A DNA stretch of 64,000 nucleotides from Akebia trifoliata (lineage: Eukaryota > Streptophyta > Magnoliopsida > Ranunculales > Lardizabalaceae): positions 11,427,639-11,491,638 of the forward strand of contig CM030717.1 of the NCBI GenBank assembly GCA_017979445.1, read 5' to 3'. Below are positions 34,301 to 46,206 of this stretch, one piece after another. Numbering within the stretch: position 1 is the stretch's first letter; every line of letters begins with the position of its first letter. The position numbers were made by a program, and so were the translations under genes. Below the pieces are notes generated by a model. The model was not told the origin of the DNA. It did no database searches and worked only from the letters and a program-made list of their open reading frames with translations.

Positions 34301-37300
34301 TCACTCATTATTTTAACCGAAATAAATAAGTTATCATTGATCTATTGCTTGTATCTCATGTAATCCATGATCAGAGTATCACTGATTAAGTGAACAAGTT
34401 CAAAAAGAGTATGCCAAACACTGCCTAAAATCTGTAGTAATATGCATGACCATTCGAACAAGAGAAATAAGAAAACACCAAAATTTACTGATCACTTTCA
34501 CCGATCAGTAAAAGGGTACAAATAGGTAAAGTAGGATACTTATACCTACAAGTCTAAGACCTAGAGACTAAACGCATCCTGCTAATTATGACATGATTAA
34601 ATATAAAAGCCTGTGACTAGTAACAAGTATACACCTCCATCATACATACACACCTTACAAGCTTAGAGTGGAAAATTTAATTTTCTTGTTTTCAACTATA
34701 GCTTCTGTATTATTACCATACATTCATCATGTCCATGTGCCCTTTAAAAGAAAATTTCTACAGTGACATTCTAACAGATTCTATTCACCGTTGATACATT
34801 ATTTATATCATTAAATGGTACATCTACTTATCCAGACATACTTTTTGTACTCTAAACTTACTTAACTAATTCGTTTATAATTATCTGGTTCTTCTATATA
34901 AAGTAAATTGTACGGGCATTTACGCATTTCAAGTTCAATGGGTTCAGCCTGCTCAACTCACTACCCCATGCAGGTTTGTGTCTGATCTACACAGCTGGCA
35001 TAATCAAAAGCCTAATAAAAATGGCATAGCAAAGGAGGGCATGAATAAATCTTGAAGCAAATGATTGGAATCATACCAGCCAAACTGTGAAGAGCATTCT
35101 CAGCTGCTTGTTGCTGAGCATCCTTCTTTGTTTTACCCATGCCAACACCTATCTTCTCACCAGTGAACAAGACCTGAACCAGTGGAGTCCATCAAACATA
35201 ACATAAGGTTATTGTTTTTATTTTGAGTACGTATTAACAATAATACACAAAGTTACTAGGATTACTAGTATACTCCAGAGTAAAAGATCAAAAATATATA
35301 AAGCTGACTTGAAGCAAAGAAGTGAACTTTTCATTGTCTTCAATTAATATGATTTCACTCAAGTGCAACAAAAGTTAGAAAAAGTTGCCTAAATTCAGTT
35401 CTTAAAAAGTGAATACTACTACTAAAAGGCAAGGCCAAAGCAAACACCTGCACCAATGAGATCAATCGTTGTTAACACCACCAAATAAGAAAAATGTCCT
35501 TACAATGTAAATGGAATCAAAGGGACATAAATGGAACCACGTTACAACTTTTACAAAATAAATAACAATTTCGATAAATATGTTTACCAAAAATAGACAA
35601 CAGAAAGTCCTTACAAACCTCAACAGAAAATTGCAGATCCTTACTGGTGCTTACAACAGGCTTGAACTCCACCTACACAACAGACAATGGCACCATAAAC
35701 CAAAAATATTAAAGACAGTACAAGTACTGCCAAAGCACCAAACCAATTTACCTTTGAACCACACCTCCGTCCAATTTCTTGCAGCACTCCTATAGATATA
35801 GAGGGAGGCAGCAAAGCTACTTTTCCAGCTTCAGCTTGAAGGTCTTTGTTACTGGTAGATGCTTGATTAAGAGCTACCCCATTGCCTTCTGCGAACAAAA
35901 CAACACCATTCAGTAGATAAATATATATAGACAAGTGTGGGTCATAAGAGATGGAACTGATCACTCAGAGAACCCAATTGGAGCAGTAATAAATTGTTTT
36001 AAGGATTTCCCATAAATACTTAAAAAAATAAGTATAAAGTAAAGAGACTGAAGCTTGCAAAGGCCAATCTGCATCAAAATGAGTAAGCCCAGACGTTGGA
36101 TTGCCCGAGACAACCCGGATCCAGGATTCATGTGACTCGGTGATTTTATTCATACATCGGCAAAACTCACTGGTTCGCAAATGAATCGAACATGTCAAAT
36201 CGACTGAATCCTACCAAAGGAAGCGAATGAAAGATGACCAAGACTCATTTTATTACAAGCATGATCTGTCTCATTATGGTAAAGCAACAGTATTAACAAA
36301 AGTGTAACGGCATAACGCATTGTCCTGTACTAAGAATGTGTTGGTTAATTAAACATTTGACAATAACAGAAGTCTTATCACATGGTTGGAAGTAGTGTTT
36401 TTTTCATCAAACATCATATTTAGCTTAATTAAGCATTATGATGTATTTCATACAATTTTGTATTTCAATATATCATTTTTTTCCAATGATCGTTCCATAT
36501 TGTTTTTTTGGGCTTGGTGAATCACTAAACAAGACTGATATTTAAAACCATGACATCCTAACCAATTAATCAGGAAAAAAATACTCATCTCGTCTATGGT
36601 TGAGAATGTTAGATTTGCATTGTCCACCGTAACAATAAGTGCATATAAAACTAATATAAATTTTTTGATATGTAAGAAAAGTAATTACTCTGTAAAGCAA
36701 TTTAATCCACATAATTGTTTAGTTGTCTAGCGGCAGAATTAAAGGGAACAAACTCTTACAGAAATCTGGTTTCTGAACTTCACAAAATCGTTATTTTAAC
36801 AGAAAAATAGATGCAATGATAATAGCAGAATTAAATACACTCATCTTTGCAATACCAGCCTTGTTTAGGTACCTGAGAACAAAGACTGATTTGACTGGGA
36901 ATGATTTTTCATCTGCCGTTCATGTCCATGGTGTGCCTGCATACAAGCAAGATTTAACTGGCTGCACTTTTTTCGTAAGGCTCATATGAGTACCTGTACA
37001 TAAAAGGTCAAAACTAGCAAATGAATCCCAATGGCCATTTCAAAAAAATCAATGTCAAACGAACCTCTTCACGTATCCCTTGAGATAGAAGTGAAGGCAT
37101 GGTAGAGGGCATTGAACCCTCTGCACTCGTATAAAGCTGACTCTGATAAGTTCGCTGCTTATCTTGTGATGCATCAGATTCTTGAGTTGGCCCTGCAGCT
37201 CGATTATTAAGCAGTTCCACGTTGGAGTCCTTTTCTACCAACCAGCCTCCGTGAGGCTGTACCAATGGTTGTAATACGAGCGCAGGCGGTCTTGGTAAAA

Positions 37301-40300
37301 GTGGAGGATCAACTGAGGTTGGATCCCGCACATCCTGACCGTGCTGCAAGATAAGGAGTCTTCTCCTTGTGTCAGGATCTAATTCAGAGGGGTTCACTTC
37401 CCGTCTAGTAGGAGCTCCAAGAATACCAGGTTCTAAATGAAGAAGAACATGACATGAGAATATAACACTGCTATTTTACCTATATCAGGGAAAGAACTCT
37501 AGATCTTGATTCTGCATCTGAATAGTAAAAACAGAAAGAGAGAGAGAGAGAGACCCATACTCTGTAAAGGAAAATTTGTTCTAGAAGTTACAGGGCCAAT
37601 AATACTTGGTGGGATGGAAACGGGTGGTTGAGAAGTTTCAGGCCTTAAATCAGGACTATTTGTGATAAAAGGAGTTGCAGAATCCACGGTTTGCTTCTCA
37701 TCCTAAAAAAGAAAAGTAGCATGAAATTTTCACCAATTACCCAATTATATGGAAATAGAAATATTAGTAAGGCAAGTTAATACCTAATCCATTATACTAT
37801 TAATCGGGTAAAATAGTGTTGCTAGTGTACTAATCAGATATTACGTTATCTGTTCTTTTTTAGCAGTAAAGAATAGAATATAACATTAAATTAACAAAGA
37901 ATATGGTGTACGTATAAATTACCAATTGGTTCAATCTTCGTTCAACTTCAACACCAGTCATGCCCTCAGCAATGGGAGCATCTCTATTTCCATTTGGTAC
38001 AAAACTAGCATCCTGACAATTCGGTGACAACAAATAAAAACTTTGACACCAGAAAGTCAACTGTACTCTAAGCTAGAAACTAAAACATATCCAACTTGAT
38101 TACCTCTGGCATCAAGTAGTCGCTCACATCAGGTGCATCAGGTAGATTTGCAACCTCATCTTCATAACAGAGTTGAGAAATTCTTCGTAATAGGTTCTCA
38201 TCAAATTCTCTGCCAAACATGACATGGTAGATGTGCACACTGACTGAACAAACCATATAGTAGTAACCATGGACAAGGGAAAGCAATGACAATACAATAT
38301 GTCTAAATAGATCATTAAAAAAAAAAACACAACCATACTACATTGACTCACTTACTTGAAGAAGCCTGCTCTGACATTGCATGCAACATTTCTGGCTACA
38401 CATAAGACTGGCACAGCATTTGCTGTCTATTAAAAACAAATGAGATAAACATCAGCTTCAAGCTAAAATTGATATATTTTCCTTGGAGAACAAACTTACA
38501 TAAAAGCTTAACTTAGTACCTCGGCCTGAGGAGCATAATAAGGAGTAAAAGCAGGTACAACATGAACTCGAGGTTGGTCCTTATCTTCCCAAACCTTCAG
38601 ACGATCATCGATCACCATTGCCATCTTCGGATGGCAATTGCTATCTTGGAAGACATTTAGCAAAGATTTCCTAGCCCCTATCAAATTCAAATAAGACCAA
38701 AACGAAGTTAGTAATGGATAAAAAGTAATGATAATGGTTTAGGAGTAAAGCACCAACGTTCGGAACAATGGAAGATGGAGAGAATTCATAGAGAATTAAA
38801 TAACCAAAGTCATCATAAAACCATAATTCATTACACCATCCCAATAACTGCTTACCGCTAGCAGTGACAATATAAATAACGACATAAATATTACCTCAAA
38901 TACAATATAAACAACAAAATGAAAGGATGATTTCATTTCTTGTATCAGATATGGCATTTGTTTTTTATAATTTCCATTCTTATTTTTGGATAGAAAATGA
39001 AGATAAGGAGGAAAGCATATTAAAAGTCCCCCATACAGAGAAACAAGTGTAAGAAAGCAACATTTGTGACAAGAAAATTTCACATGCTCCCAAAATAAAT
39101 AAAATTGTGCCACTAGTTTTGACCTCCTATCAGGTATTGAACTCCATCATTCAGAGCCTTACAGCAATCATTCGGAGTAGATAAGGTATTAAATTATAAG
39201 CACTAGTAAGACAAGGCTTCCGGCATTTTGAATGGACATTTTTTATATGAGTCAACATATTCTCAAAAAAAGTAAGATGCTTACCTGATTTCACACATAT
39301 AACGCGCTCCAAAAGTTGCTTCGAGTTAATCAGGTGTGACTCTGGGTCAAGAAGCCTCCATATCTCTAAAGCATAATCTCTTTCAGCCATTGTACAAACA
39401 TAAACTTCAAAGCGCTTGCGTCCTTTTGCAATTAAATAACTTCTCAAATCCTCCCAAGCAGGTCTTAACCTCACAAGCACACTGGTATCATGATTCTAAA
39501 GGAAAACAAAGGATTTAACCGTTAGAAGAAAATCCACAAGATTCTACATTTCAGCAGGTTAGTTACAAATCAAAATCATAGTGCATGAGAAATAAGAACA
39601 AAACAGTATGTATACAATCCCTGAGATGTGCATAAAGTTGAAACCATTCTATATAACAGGGTAGAAAAAAGAACTTGAATATATGACAGGATGAGACATA
39701 TTAATCCCATACTTAATTGGAATAAAGGAAAAGGGGAAAAAGGAGTCTGAAATCCATTAAACTCGTAAAAGAATTTCCATGGCCACGGTCTATAATCCAA
39801 CAATACAATTAGAAATTATTTGTCCAAACTCATAAAAGATTTTCCATGGCTACAGGCTACAATCCAACAATACAATTAGAAATTATTTCTCTGTACTTTT
39901 GCTCCCACATTTATAAGACAACAAAAAGTTTTCTTTCCTTTTTGCTTGCAGAAGTTGAACTTGAGGCTTGATTGCCAGCAACCAACAGAATGCAGCTCAC
40001 ATCCTTAATGTTCTATGAAGTAGATTTGATTGTTTTTTTTGTTGTTACATAGATATGTATCAGAATTTGGTTAGTACACGAGGGTATATGTATGCATCTA
40101 TGTTAGCCATAGTTAAAAACGGACACCATATCCATATTTAATACTTATTGTTAGGTCCAAAAAATCAAACAATGTGTCCCTGCCATATGTGCGTAACTCG
40201 GTTGGTTTGACACATTCCAAAGCAAATTTCAGGATGTGGGTTCAAGTCCAGCTTACACATAAAAAAAATGTGTGTAACATGGGCATTTTGCGCAGGTGCA

Positions 40301-42484
40301 TGGATGCAATAACCATTAGCATGTCATTTTTTGCTGAATTTGTAGATAAATAAGATTTCCTTTCAAATTATATCATGCTAATCTTTCCCATTTCAATTAT
40401 GTTTCATCAACGAAGCCTTATCTCAAACATTAGAGGTTTAGCTTCCTCCTCCATTCAATTTTGTCAAAAGCTATATCTTCTGTCATTGAAAGTCTGCTAA
40501 AAAAGTGTGCCCATATCTGCTTTCACCAACTCAATCCATGTTCTTTTGGTTCTTCCTCAACCCTATTAACACATTCAAATTGCATATTCCTGCTAACTGG
40601 GGCTGTTATTGGCCTTTGTTGATTGTTCCCAAACCATCTCAATCGACTTGCTTTAAGTTTATCACCTATTGGAGCTACTCCTACATTTTCACAGATGTGA
40701 TTATTTCTAGTTTTATATTCCTTAGTCTTTCCATTCATCCATCTCAACATCCTCATCTCTGCTATGCTCAATCTATGAACATGATGTTTTAAGAGATAGC
40801 ATCAATATGAGATTAAATATAAGAGAGGACAAATGAGACGGTTTGGCCACAAATGAGGAGCATTTTGGTGAAGTTAACAGCTCCAAAAAGGTTAAAGGAA
40901 GACTGAAAATGGCATGGTTTGAGGTAGTACAAAATTACCTGAAGATATGTGCCTTGATAAAGATTTAGCTTTGCAAAGCTAAATCTTTATAATAATAATA
41001 AAAAAGTAAAAAAAAAATAAAGATTCATGTTGGTGATCCCAGTATTTGGGTTAAATCATAGATTATGATGATTTTGATGATAATTTTAAAAGATGCCATC
41101 ACCAAAAATTACCATGAAAACATGCACCCATTGTCAGCTTCTAAGTTTTAATTTGTTACTTTGTTAGATAAGATTCCAACTGTAATTATGTCATGTTTAT
41201 CCTAGTGATGATATAGCCTTCTTTACTTCCCATGCTAGTAGGAAAAAAAAAAAAAATTGTTCCCATTGTTCATGGTTTAAAAATTAAGTGAAGTGTTGTC
41301 TTGGGCAAAAAGGAAGAAAGTTTCTATACTTGTTGAATTTTCACAATCTTAGTCTAGAACGGAACTCCAAAGAAGAAGAAAAAAAAAAAGTGGAGTGTCA
41401 TAAGAACAACCTAGATGGTCTCCTGGCATAATTTCTTCTGCATCTATGTTTCTCTACGTACATGATATTTAAAAACCATTACTAAAAAATATATTCTATT
41501 TATAACTTCGAATCAAGTTTTAGAATTATCCAGCTTTCCAAATGTGATATTAATCAACACTCAAGTGCAGTGAATATAAAAAATCAATATGACAGATTGA
41601 AGGTAATAAAGCAAACACAAATTTAGTAAACATATTAAGCAAGGAAATTCTTTAACCTCTGGATTAATCCGAGTAAGGACAATATTCCTTTCTTGCAATC
41701 TTATAACTGGTCGAATGACTCGTTCATGGCTATCAATTGGTTGTGGTACCTCCTCGGGTTGAACCTTCAACAATTTCCCATTATCCACGACATAATTGTT
41801 CTCGGTGTACTGCTTCAATAATGACTTATCTTCTATATACCGTTTCAGTTCAGCCGTCATTCCTGAAACTCGAATAGGATCAACTTCACAAGTGATCCTA
41901 CGTTGGAGAGCGTCAATTCTGTCCTCAAACGACTTCATCGTGTTTGCAACAATGAGTGTCTCATCAAGATCAAAAACAATTGCAAGGCATCTGAGATTCA
42001 ACATCCCTAAACAGGATCCATAAAGACCCAAAGGAACCGAACAACACCAGAAGCATAGAAACTTATCCTGCTTACTTGGCATTGCCACCAAATGAATCTC
42101 TTCATCTCCAAGCAAAACAACAGCCGTCTAGGAAATCACAAACTAACAAAAATTAGATCAAAATCAGGGTATTTTGGCATTCGATCAAAACTAAAACAAA
42201 ACCAGAAAGAAAACCTTAAGTTCCCGAAAGCAGGAGATGTGCAGACGACTCAGTGGGGACTGTTCGGTGAAGGATTTCGATTCAAGCTTGCATCGAACTG
42301 CAAAAGGAGCAATTGTTTGAAGGATTGAGAGCGGATGACATCGTTCGCTAGGATCAGAAATGTAATTAATTCGTATTTCGTTGTTTGGGAATTGGAAAAT
42401 CTGGTTCGTGGTGGGAAAAACCTCTACTTCTCCTAAACTAGAATCACCATGATAAACCACAGATTTGAACCCTAAACGACTCAT
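31326..42484 (-). CDS. CPL1: RNA polymerase II C-terminal domain phosphatase-like 1 (CPL1/FRY2 type)
   Basis: This is a nuclear phosphatase that removes phosphate from the RNA polymerase II CTD. In Arabidopsis it also acts in stress signalling and microRNA processing. Exons read on the minus strand are 42484-42215, 42127-41657, 39495-39285, 38677-38520, 38426-38356, 38209-38104, 38012-37923, 37702-37561, 37432-37065, 36936-36873, 35888-35752, 35672-35619, 35173-35077, 33398-33250, candidate 33015-32791, 32676-32603 and 31428-31326. All junction phases agree. The FCP1-like domain carries [12 protein letters not shown] and later [28 protein letters not shown] follows, then a first dsRNA-binding domain ending [21 protein letters not shown]. 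Total length is about 929 residues against 967 in Arabidopsis. The second dsRBD exon is aberrant and is the only doubtful exon. A TATA-like box lies about 200 bp upstream of the start. Confidence 0.92.
31756..32246 (+). other. Organelle-like DNA insertion in the last CPL1 intron
   Basis: Block A and block B align on both sides (around 21450 in A), but B has about 490 extra bases here. Inside, 31908-31941 is a textbook group II intron domain V hairpin (gaaccg...gtacggttc). It is followed at about 31967-32013 by sequence encoding [13 protein letters not shown], which is the start of chloroplast clpP exon 2. The remaining 230 bp are GC-richer than the surroundings and I do not recognise them; they could be plastid or mitochondrial. 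It is best read as a nuclear insertion of plastid DNA, or of mitochondrial DNA carrying a plastid piece. Confidence 0.65.
40190..40272 (+). mobile_element. tRNA-like SINE remnant in CPL1 intron 2
   Basis: A box-A-like word (cgtaactcggttgg, 40192-40205) and a good box B (gggttcaagtcc, 40238-40249) occur at near-tRNA spacing, followed by an A-run. It is too short for a full tRNA and no acceptor stem pairs. It is probably the head of an old SINE; a possible duplication (aatgtgt) on either side is weak. Confidence 0.4.
40498..40985. mobile_element. Two opposed RTE-type LINE 3'-end remnants in CPL1 intron 2
   Basis: On the minus strand (40523-40771) a frame reads [39 protein letters not shown] and QQRPITAPV. 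This is the distinctive C-terminal tail of RTE-type reverse transcriptases. On the plus strand (about 40830-40965) the debris RRFGHK...KMAWFEVVQ...LDKDLAL matches the same region in opposite orientation with stops. Both are dead fragments inside the intron between CPL1 exons 2 and 3. Confidence 0.7.
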
Positions 42485-42684
42485 TATAGATGGTTGATGA
42501 TCTGATCGTACATAGGAGACAATGAAATCTCTGCAATCGAAACTAATTTGCGATCGAGATTAAAATTACACGAAAATTAGGTTTCTCTGAGACGATATTT
42601 CTTCTTCTTTTGCCACAAACCCTCGCGCCTTTCCTTCAGACTCCTCTCTCTCCCTCTCAGTTGCGGTTTCAAATGAGACAATAG

Positions 42685-42697
42685 GTCTATATATAAG
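42685..42697 (-). promoter_or_regulatory. TATA-like box upstream of CPL1
   Basis: On the minus strand the sequence reads cctcttatatatagacc, a good plant TATA context, about 200 bp upstream of the CPL1 ATG at 42484. The stretch between (42600-42660) is purine-rich on the minus strand, as in many plant 5' leaders. The call rests on position and motif only. Confidence 0.4.
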
Positions 42698-43526
42698 AGG
42701 GTGGGGTTGCTGTCAGACCGAGTGTACTTTACTCCCTAGATCTACACAGTTGGGTGTTGAATCATTAATCCCATCCAATGGTTTATATCTAGGGAGGAAG
42801 GTTTGCTCAGGTTGAAAGTCTAATCTTTCATCTCAGCGGCCGGTTTCGCAGACATCATGGGCCCATTGGACCCCTAAACCTATCCGGCCCGCACAGAAAA
42901 ATCCGGACTAGGACTTGATCTTAAAAGGATAATGTATATATTACATACATTATAATAATTGTGTAATAGATGTATATAATACATATATTTATAGATTTAC
43001 AAACGATAATAAAAGATGGATATATTTATATATGTTCAACCTTACATTTTGGACAATAAAAAAAGGGGGAAATTAATAAAAGTGGGTTAAATATTTTAAT
43101 ATTTACAAAAAAATAATCTATTTTTTGAAAAATTATCATGAACAAATTAAGTCGCTGGACAATCTGGTGTATTGTCAAAACTCCAGCATTTTAATGAGTT
43201 AAAATGCATTGCTTAATCAAAAATGCCATCTGATTGATTAAAACGTTGGATTGTCCAGTGTTTTAATTGTTTGCTTTAACACCCGAACAATTTAGCCTCC
43301 ATTTAAAATGCTACATAGAACCACCAGATGGGTGGCCGAGTGGTAGCACTTCGAGATCAAGGGGTGTGCTCCCCCTGTGGTCTCAAGTTCGATTCCAACA
43401 GGCTACTAATATCAGTGGTCACGGGCCGTAGGATTAAAATCATGTTTCGAAAGTCTTGTTCGGGGAAGAGGGAATAGTTGGTGCGCGCAAGCTAGCCCAG
43501 ATACCCTTCTAATAAATATATATATA

Positions 43527-43850
43527 CGAGAAATGTTCAGCACCAAACATTTTGGCAAAACATGGGTTAGAAGTTTGGAATGGGCTGATTTTTGGTGAGG
43601 ATGATCTCTAGGGTGAGGAGATCATCATCACCAAAAATCAGCCCATTCCAAAACTTCTAACCCCATTAAAAATGGTTTACAAAAAATGGACGGTCCACGA
43701 TTTTTCAACTTATAAACATGGAACTAGATTTTTGATGATAATGATCTCCTCACCGTAGAGATCGTCCTCACCAAAAATCAGCTCATTCCAAAACTTCTAA
43801 CCCATGTGTTTGAAAAATGTTTTGCCAAAATGTTTGTTGCTAAATGGGAT

Positions 43851-43852
<2 letters not shown>
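43527..43852. mobile_element. Fold-back element 1 in TA repeat
   Basis: Outer arms gttcagcaccaaacattttg and caaaatgtttgttgctaa are inverted matches. Inside are two hairpins made of the shared core (ttagaagtttggaatgggct ... agcccattccaaaacttcta) around a spacer containing ggacggtccacgatttttca. It is flanked by TA dinucleotide repeats. Confidence 0.75.
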
Positions 43853-43880
<28 letters not shown>

Positions 43881-43883
<3 letters not shown>

Positions 43884-44261
43884 GAAATGTTCAGCACCCT
43901 AAGTTTTACCACACACTTTAACAAACGTTTTTTGTCCTACATAGGTTAGAAGTTTTGGAATGGGCTGATTTTTGGTGAGGATGATCTCTATGATTAGAAG
44001 ATCATCCTCCCCAAAAATCAGCCCATTCCAAAATGTTTAGCCCCATGTTTACACGTTGAAAAATCGTGAACCGTCCATTTTTTGTAAACTATTTTGATGG
44101 GGTTAGAAGTTTTGGAATGAGCTGATTTTTGGTGAGGATGATCTCCTCACCATAGAGATCATCCTCACCAAAAATCAGCCCATTTCAAAACTTCTAACCC
44201 ATGTAAGACAAAACACGTTTGTTAAAGTGTGTGGTAAAGCTTAGGGTGCTGAACGGGACCA
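43881..44261. mobile_element. Fold-back element 2 in TA repeat
   Basis: The outer arms are ttcagcaccctaagttttac on the left and taaagcttagggtgctgaac on the right. The shared two-hairpin core lies inside, with aggatgatctc/gagatcatcct at the hairpin tips. It is flanked by (TA)n on both sides, with no coding capacity. Confidence 0.8.
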
Positions 44262-44274
44262 TATATATATATAT

Positions 44275-44640
44275 GGGTAGGATTCCGTAGACACATAAAA
44301 CTACTCATAAAGCTACAACGTTTTTGTCTTATATGGTTAAAAAGATTCGGAATAAGCTGATTTTTTGTGAGGATAATCTCTATGGTGAGGGGATCATCCT
44401 TGCAAAAAATCATCCCATTCCAAAACTTCTAACCCCATCAAAACTGATTTACAAAAATTGGACGGTCTAAAATTTTTCAACTTGTAAACATGGGGCTAGA
44501 AGTTTCATAATTGGCTGATTTTTGGCAAGGATGATCTCCTCACCATAGAGATCATCCTCACAAAAAATCAGCCCATTCCAAACATTTTTGCCCATATAAG
44601 ACAAAACACGTTGTAGCTTTATGAGTAGCTTTATGTGTGT
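44275..44640. mobile_element. Fold-back element 3 in TA repeat
   Basis: This element has a different outer arm, acacataaaactactcataa matched by ttatgagtagctttatgtgt at the other end. It has the same inner core (aagctgattttttgtgagga and its inverse). It belongs with element 6, which has the same outer arm type. Confidence 0.8.
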
Positions 44641-44658
44641 ATATATATATATATATAT

Positions 44659-45013
44659 GGGTCGGGTTATTACGACCCCCTTTGCGACACACCATTTTGT
44701 CTTATATGGGCAAAAATGTTTGGAATTGGCTGATTTTTTGTGAGGATGATCTCTATGGTGAGGAGATCATCCTTGCCAAAAATCAGCTCATTATGAAACT
44801 TCTAACCCCATGTTTACAGGTTAAAAAATTTTAGACCGTCCAATTTTTGTAAATCAATTTTGATGGGGTTAGAAGTTTTGGAATGGGATGATTTTTTGCC
44901 GGATGATCCCCTCATCACAGAGATCATCCTCACAAAAAATCAGCCCATTCCAAACATTTTTGCCCATATAAGACAAAATGGTGTGTCGCATAGGGGTCGT
45001 AATAACGCCATCC
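44659..45013. mobile_element. Fold-back element 4 in TA repeat
   Basis: A third arm type: ggttattacgacccc on the left and ggggtcgtaataacg on the right, followed inward by gcgacacaccattttgtctt and its inverse. The inner core is shared with the other elements. Confidence 0.8.
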
Positions 45014-45038
45014 TATATATATATATATATATATATAT

Positions 45039-45374
45039 GGGAAATGTTCAACACCCTAAGCTTTATCCTACACTTTAACAAACGTGTTTTGTCCTACATG
45101 GGTTAGAAGTTTTAGAATGGGCTGATTTTTTGTGAGGATGATCTCTGTGATGAGGGCTGATTTTACAAGTTGAAAAATCATGGACCGTCCATTTTTTTTA
45201 AACCATTTTTATGGGGTTAGAAGTTTTGGAATGAGCTGATTTTTGGTGAGGATGATCTCTTCACCATAGAGATCATCCTCACAAAAAATCAACCCATTCC
45301 AAAACTTCTAACCCATGTAGGACAAAACAGGTTTGTTAAAGTGTAGGGTAAAGCTTAAGGAGGGGAACGGACCC
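45039..45374. mobile_element. Fold-back element 5 in TA repeat
   Basis: The arm type is the same as element 2 (caacaccctaagctttatcc and the inverse taaagcttaagg). The first inner hairpin has lost its second half relative to element 2, so it is an internal deletion derivative. Confidence 0.75.
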
Positions 45375-45395
45375 TATATATACATATATATATAT

Positions 45396-45759
45396 GGGTG
45401 GGGTTCCGTAAACATGTAAAACTACAACGTTTTTGTCTTATATGGTTAAAAAGATTCGGAATAGGCTGATTTTTTTGAGGATAATCTCTATGGTGAGGAG
45501 ATCATCATTGCAAAAAATCATCCAATTCCAAAACTTTTAACCCCATCAAAACTGATTTACAAAAATTGGCAGTCTAAAATTTTTCAACTTTTAAACATGG
45601 GCTAGAAGTTTCATAATAGGCTGATTTTTGGCAAGGATGATCTCCTCACCATAGAGATCATCCTCACAAAAAATCAGCCTATTCCAAACATTTTTGTCCA
45701 TATAAGACAAAACATGTTGTAGCTTTATAAGTAGCTTTATGTGTATACGGATCCTAATC
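45396..45759. mobile_element. Fold-back element 6 in TA repeat
   Basis: The arm type is that of element 3 (ttccgtaaacatgtaaaact; right end gtagctttatgtgtatacgg). The left arm lacks the actcataaagct segment still present on the right. The inner two-hairpin core is shared. Confidence 0.75.
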
Positions 45760-45768
45760 ATATATATA

Positions 45769-46112
45769 GGAAAATGTTCGGCACCCAACAATTTGCCCGA
45801 CATGTTTCGTCCTACATGGGTTAGAAGTTTTGGAATGGGCTAATTTTTTGTGAGGATGATCTCTACGGTTATAATCCATTTCAAAACTTCTAACCACATG
45901 TTTACAAGTTGAAAAAACGTGGACCGTCCATTTTTTGTAAACCATTTGTGATGGGGTTAGAAGTTTTAGAATGGGCTGATTTTTGGTGAAGATGATCTCC
46001 TCGCCATAGAGATCATCCTCACCAAAAATCAGCCTATTCCAAAACTTCTAACTCATGTAGGACAAAACATGTTCGGCAAATTGTTGGGTAAATGGTTGGG
46101 TGCCAAACGGGA

Positions 46113-46114
<2 letters not shown>
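45769..46114. mobile_element. Fold-back element 7 in TA repeat
   Basis: The arm type is ttcggcacccaacaatttgc on the left and caaattgttgggtaaatggt on the right. The core is shared. It is followed by an uninterrupted TA tract of about 75 bp (46115-46190), the longest in the window. Confidence 0.8.

Positions 46115-46206
<92 letters not shown>
46115..46206. repeat. (TA)n then (ATA)n microsatellite
   Basis: About 75 bp of pure TA dinucleotides are followed by several ata/taa triplets and an A-run. It is interpreted here as the remaining 3' tail of the SINE at 43305, immediately before its right target-site duplication. Confidence 0.95.

Noticed and set aside
43326..43400. tRNA-Leu/Ser-like gene
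   Set aside because: Box A and box B are good, but there is no acceptor stem pairing or discriminator, and the sequence runs into a SINE body bounded by a target-site duplication.
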